A stretch of 64,000 nucleotides of DNA from Lachnospiraceae bacterium UBA5899 (GTDB taxonomy: Bacteria; Bacillota; Clostridia; Lachnospirales; Lachnospiraceae), in assembly GCA_002432425.1 (NCBI GenBank), contig DJEL01000056.1, positions 1 to 64,000 of the forward strand, read 5' to 3'. Numbering within the stretch: position 1 is the first letter of the stretch; every line of letters starts with the position of its first letter. Under the pieces are notes generated by a model, which worked only from the letters and a program-made list of their open reading frames with translations, made no database searches and was not told the origin of the DNA. The position numbers and the translations under genes are program-made. Below are positions 62,117 through 64,000 of this stretch, one piece after another.

Positions 62117-63883
62117 CTATTGATAATTTTCCATCAGAAGCTGCAACTCCGTCTTCCCACGGAAGCTGTTTAAGCCTATCCGGTAAGTCACGGAAAGTGG
62201 AAATTCACATTCTTTTTCGTACAGTCTGCCGGAAGCGCCCTCCCCGAACTTTTCATCCAGATAGGCGTGGAACTTATCCAGTCCGCCGAAGAAAACCAGT
62301 TCATAGGTCTTTCCTTCCTGCGTCACCGTATACTTTGCAAACGTTCCCTGCTTCCCCATTTTCCTGCCGAACTGAAATACCACATTCTTTGTGGCAAACA
62401 ACGGCTTGGGATTGGCATTGCCGAAGGGCTCTAAAATTTCAAACTCTTCCGCAAGCTGTCTGGTCGCATAGGAGAGGGGCATGGGCACATCAATATGTAC
62501 CTTGGGCTGAAAATCTTCTTCGGTCAGGGTACACTGGGCATTTAAGCGTCTGCGCAGCTCCTCTAAATTTTTCTCTTCCAGGGAAAGTCCCGCCGCCATC
62601 TTGTGGCCGCCGAACTTGGTAAACAGCTCCCTGCACGCTACCATGGCATCGTACATATGATAGCTTTCTATGGAGCGTCCGGAGCCTTTCAGCCCTTCTT
62701 CGCCCCTTGTCAGGACAAAAGTAGGCTTGCCGTACTGCTCCTTTACCCGTCCCGCAATGATGCCAGCCAGGCTTTCATGGCAATCCGGCAGAAAAATAAC
62801 CAGCACTTTGTCTTCTGTCAAATGTTCCTTTTCTATCTGCTCCGCCGCCTGCTTCACCCCCTGCAGGGTCATTGCCTTGCGGCTTTCGTTCATTTCCTTC
62901 AGTTCTCCGGCAATTCTTGCCGCCGATACGGCGTCCTTTGCCCGCAGCAGCTCCAGTGCCCTTACCGCACTGTCCAGTCTGCCTGTTGCGTTTAAGCACG
63001 GTCCTATCACAAACCCAAGATGAAATGCGTTAAGCCTGGACGGCTCCACACCGTTTGCCTCTATCAGGGCTTTTAAGCCCATACAGGGTGCCTTACGGAT
63101 ACGCTTTAAGCCTTCCTTTACAATAATACGGTTTTCGTCCAACAGGTCCATTACATCGCACACGGTTGCCACCGCCGCAAGCTGCATAAATTCCTCCATG
63201 CATGCCTGTCTTTCTTCATAGGACACCTTCGACTTACGGAACATAAGCTCAATGAGTTTATATGCCACCACTGCCCCGCAGATACCCGGATTGGGATATT
63301 TGCAGTCCGCCTGTTTGGGGTCCACGACCACCGCTGCGGGAGGTAGGATTTCCGTCCGCACACCGTTTTCTTCCACATACGGCACCTCATGATGGTCCGT
63401 CACCACCACGGTCATTTTCTTTTCCACCGCAAGGGCAATCTGGGAAGCCGCCGCAATGCCGTTGTCGCAGGTGATAATGGTCTGGATACCCGCTTCATAC
63501 GCATCTTCAATAAGCCGGTCATTTAAGCCGTAGCCGTCCTTCATACGGTGCGGTATCACCGTGTCCACATTGCCGCCGAGCACCTGCAGTCCCTTCGTCA
63601 GAATATGGGAGGAAGTAATGCCGTCCACATCATAGTCCCCGATGACCCGGATTTTTTTCTTAAGGGCAATGGACTCCGCCATGATGGCAGCCGCATCCTC
63701 CATACCCAGCATCAGCTCGGGCGGATACATGTCCAGATACGTGCCGTAGAGGTATTTTTCTACTTCTTCCTCAGACAAAATATCCCTGTTACGGATAATT
63801 CTTGCCGTAACAGGGGTAATATTAAATTTCTTGCTCCAGGCATTGAAATCAGCTTTCTTTGCCGCAACAAACCATTTTTCCAT
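62117..63883 (-). CDS. recJ: Single-stranded-DNA-specific exonuclease RecJ
   Basis: About 588 residues from ATG 63883 ('MEKWFVAAKKADFNAWSKKF'); an in-frame GTG at 63904 is also possible. DHH-family motifs are 'IRVIGDYDVDGITSSHIL', 'ITCDNGIAAASQI', 'VVVTDHHEVP', 'NPGICGAVVAYKLIE', and the DHHA1 region 'SLAGIIAGRVKEQYGKPTFVLT' with 'GSGRSIESYHMYDAM'. It degrades ssDNA 5'-3' in recombination and repair. It follows secF, a common Firmicutes order. Confidence 0.94.
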   Translation of the reverse strand: MEKWFVAAKKADFNAWSKKFNITPVTARIIRNRDILSEEEVEKYLYGTYLDMYPPELMLGMEDAAAIMAESIALKKKIRVIGDYDVDGITSSHILTKGLQVLGGNVDTVIPHRMKDGYGLNDRLIEDAYEAGIQTIITCDNGIAAASQIALAVEKKMTVVVTDHHEVPYVEENGVRTEILPPAAVVVDPKQADCKYPNPGICGAVVAYKLIELMFRKSKVSYEERQACMEEFMQLAAVATVCDVMDLLDENRIIVKEGLKRIRKAPCMGLKALIEANGVEPSRLNAFHLGFVIGPCLNATGRLDSAVRALELLRAKDAVSAARIAGELKEMNESRKAMTLQGVKQAAEQIEKEHLTEDKVLVIFLPDCHESLAGIIAGRVKEQYGKPTFVLTRGEEGLKGSGRSIESYHMYDAMVACRELFTKFGGHKMAAGLSLEEKNLEELRRRLNAQCTLTEEDFQPKVHIDVPMPLSYATRQLAEEFEILEPFGNANPKPLFATKNVVFQFGRKMGKQGTFAKYTVTQEGKTYELVFFGGLDKFHAYLDEKFGEGASGRLYEKECEFPLSVTYRIGLNSFRGKTELQLLMENYQ

Positions 63884-63916
63884 GGAAACTATAACCTTTC
63901 CCACTGAGCGGTTCCC

Positions 63917-64000
63917 TTATTTGGAAACCGCCTTTTTGTTTTTCTGCATCATGTAATACAGGCTGCCTGCCAGGAATACGGAGGAGTAAGTACCGCATGC
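63917..64000 (-). CDS. secF: SecF/SecDF C-terminus (partial)
   Basis: The minus-strand frame entering from the window edge reads 'ACGTYSSVFLAGSLYYMMQK' plus a short basic tail and stops at TAA 63917-63919. 'GTYSS-x-F-x-AG' is the end of the last membrane helix of SecF (or of a fused SecDF), the proton-driven accessory of the Sec translocon. The body of the gene lies beyond base 64000. It sits 34 bases upstream of recJ. Confidence 0.8.
   Translation of the reverse strand, partial: ACGTYSSVFLAGSLYYMMQKNKKAVSK

Overview
The window looks like a chromosomal segment of a spore-forming, low-to-mid GC Clostridia, most likely a Lachnospiraceae gut anaerobe. The evidence is a complete spoIIIAA-AH operon, SpoIVB and a Spo0A-type DNA-binding protein; the clostridial order asp23-nusB-xseA-xseB-ispA-dxs-tlyA-nadK-argR-recN-spoIVB; and the rimO-pgsA-cinA and yicC-remA-gmk-rpoZ blocks. 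No tRNA, rRNA, CRISPR array, insertion sequence or prophage was recognised. Family assignments rest on motifs read by eye; no database search was possible.

Layout. Bases 1-44845 are almost entirely on the minus strand. From high to low coordinate they hold: a TetR regulator; ApbE (divergent from a plus-strand NusG-II/Gx-transporter pair); a zinc-ribbon membrane protein and a small membrane protein; a DUF3298-type lipoprotein; trpS; rpsO-pnp with a terminator and a long leader hairpin between them; a lipoprotein; spoIIIAA-AH; deoB, prfC and a transglutaminase lipoprotein; the asp23-to-recN run; spoIVB; a GH5 glycosidase lipoprotein; a Spo0A effector protein without a receiver domain; glgA; a SpoVB/MurJ-type flippase; rqcH; a GNAT acetyltransferase; yicC-remA-gmk-rpoZ; rimO-pgsA-cinA; and a zinc-ribbon surface protein. 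From 45092 on, strands alternate: a CmpB-like membrane protein and an NhaC antiporter (+), a broken YhcG-type nuclease gene (-), groES-groEL under a perfect CIRCE operator (-), a DUF1905/C39-like fusion (-), an AraC regulator (-) divergent from a heterodimeric ABC exporter (+), an AT-rich patch of small genes and debris, mgtE with a leader ORF (-), a YigZ-family gene (-), a class A PBP (+), recJ and the 3' end of secF (-).

Themes. Most genes are core housekeeping (isoprenoid supply, RNA decay, translation quality control, envelope synthesis) interleaved with sporulation genes for the mother-cell/forespore channel (SpoIIIA) and the sigma-K checkpoint (SpoIVB). The conserved sporulation neighbourhood has been edited: deoB-prfC-transglutaminase sit between spoIIIAH and asp23, and a GH5 gene sits between spoIVB and the spo0A slot.

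Most notable observations: the spo0A slot holds a 173-residue protein with a near-perfect Spo0A DNA-binding domain but no phospho-receiver, with a tandem 0A-box-like repeat in its own promoter; mgtE is preceded by a proline-containing 37-codon leader ORF that runs over the mgtE ribosome binding site; a 29-codon ORF encodes little more than a lipoprotein signal peptide; and the TetR and ApbE divergent intergenic regions are dense in palindromes.
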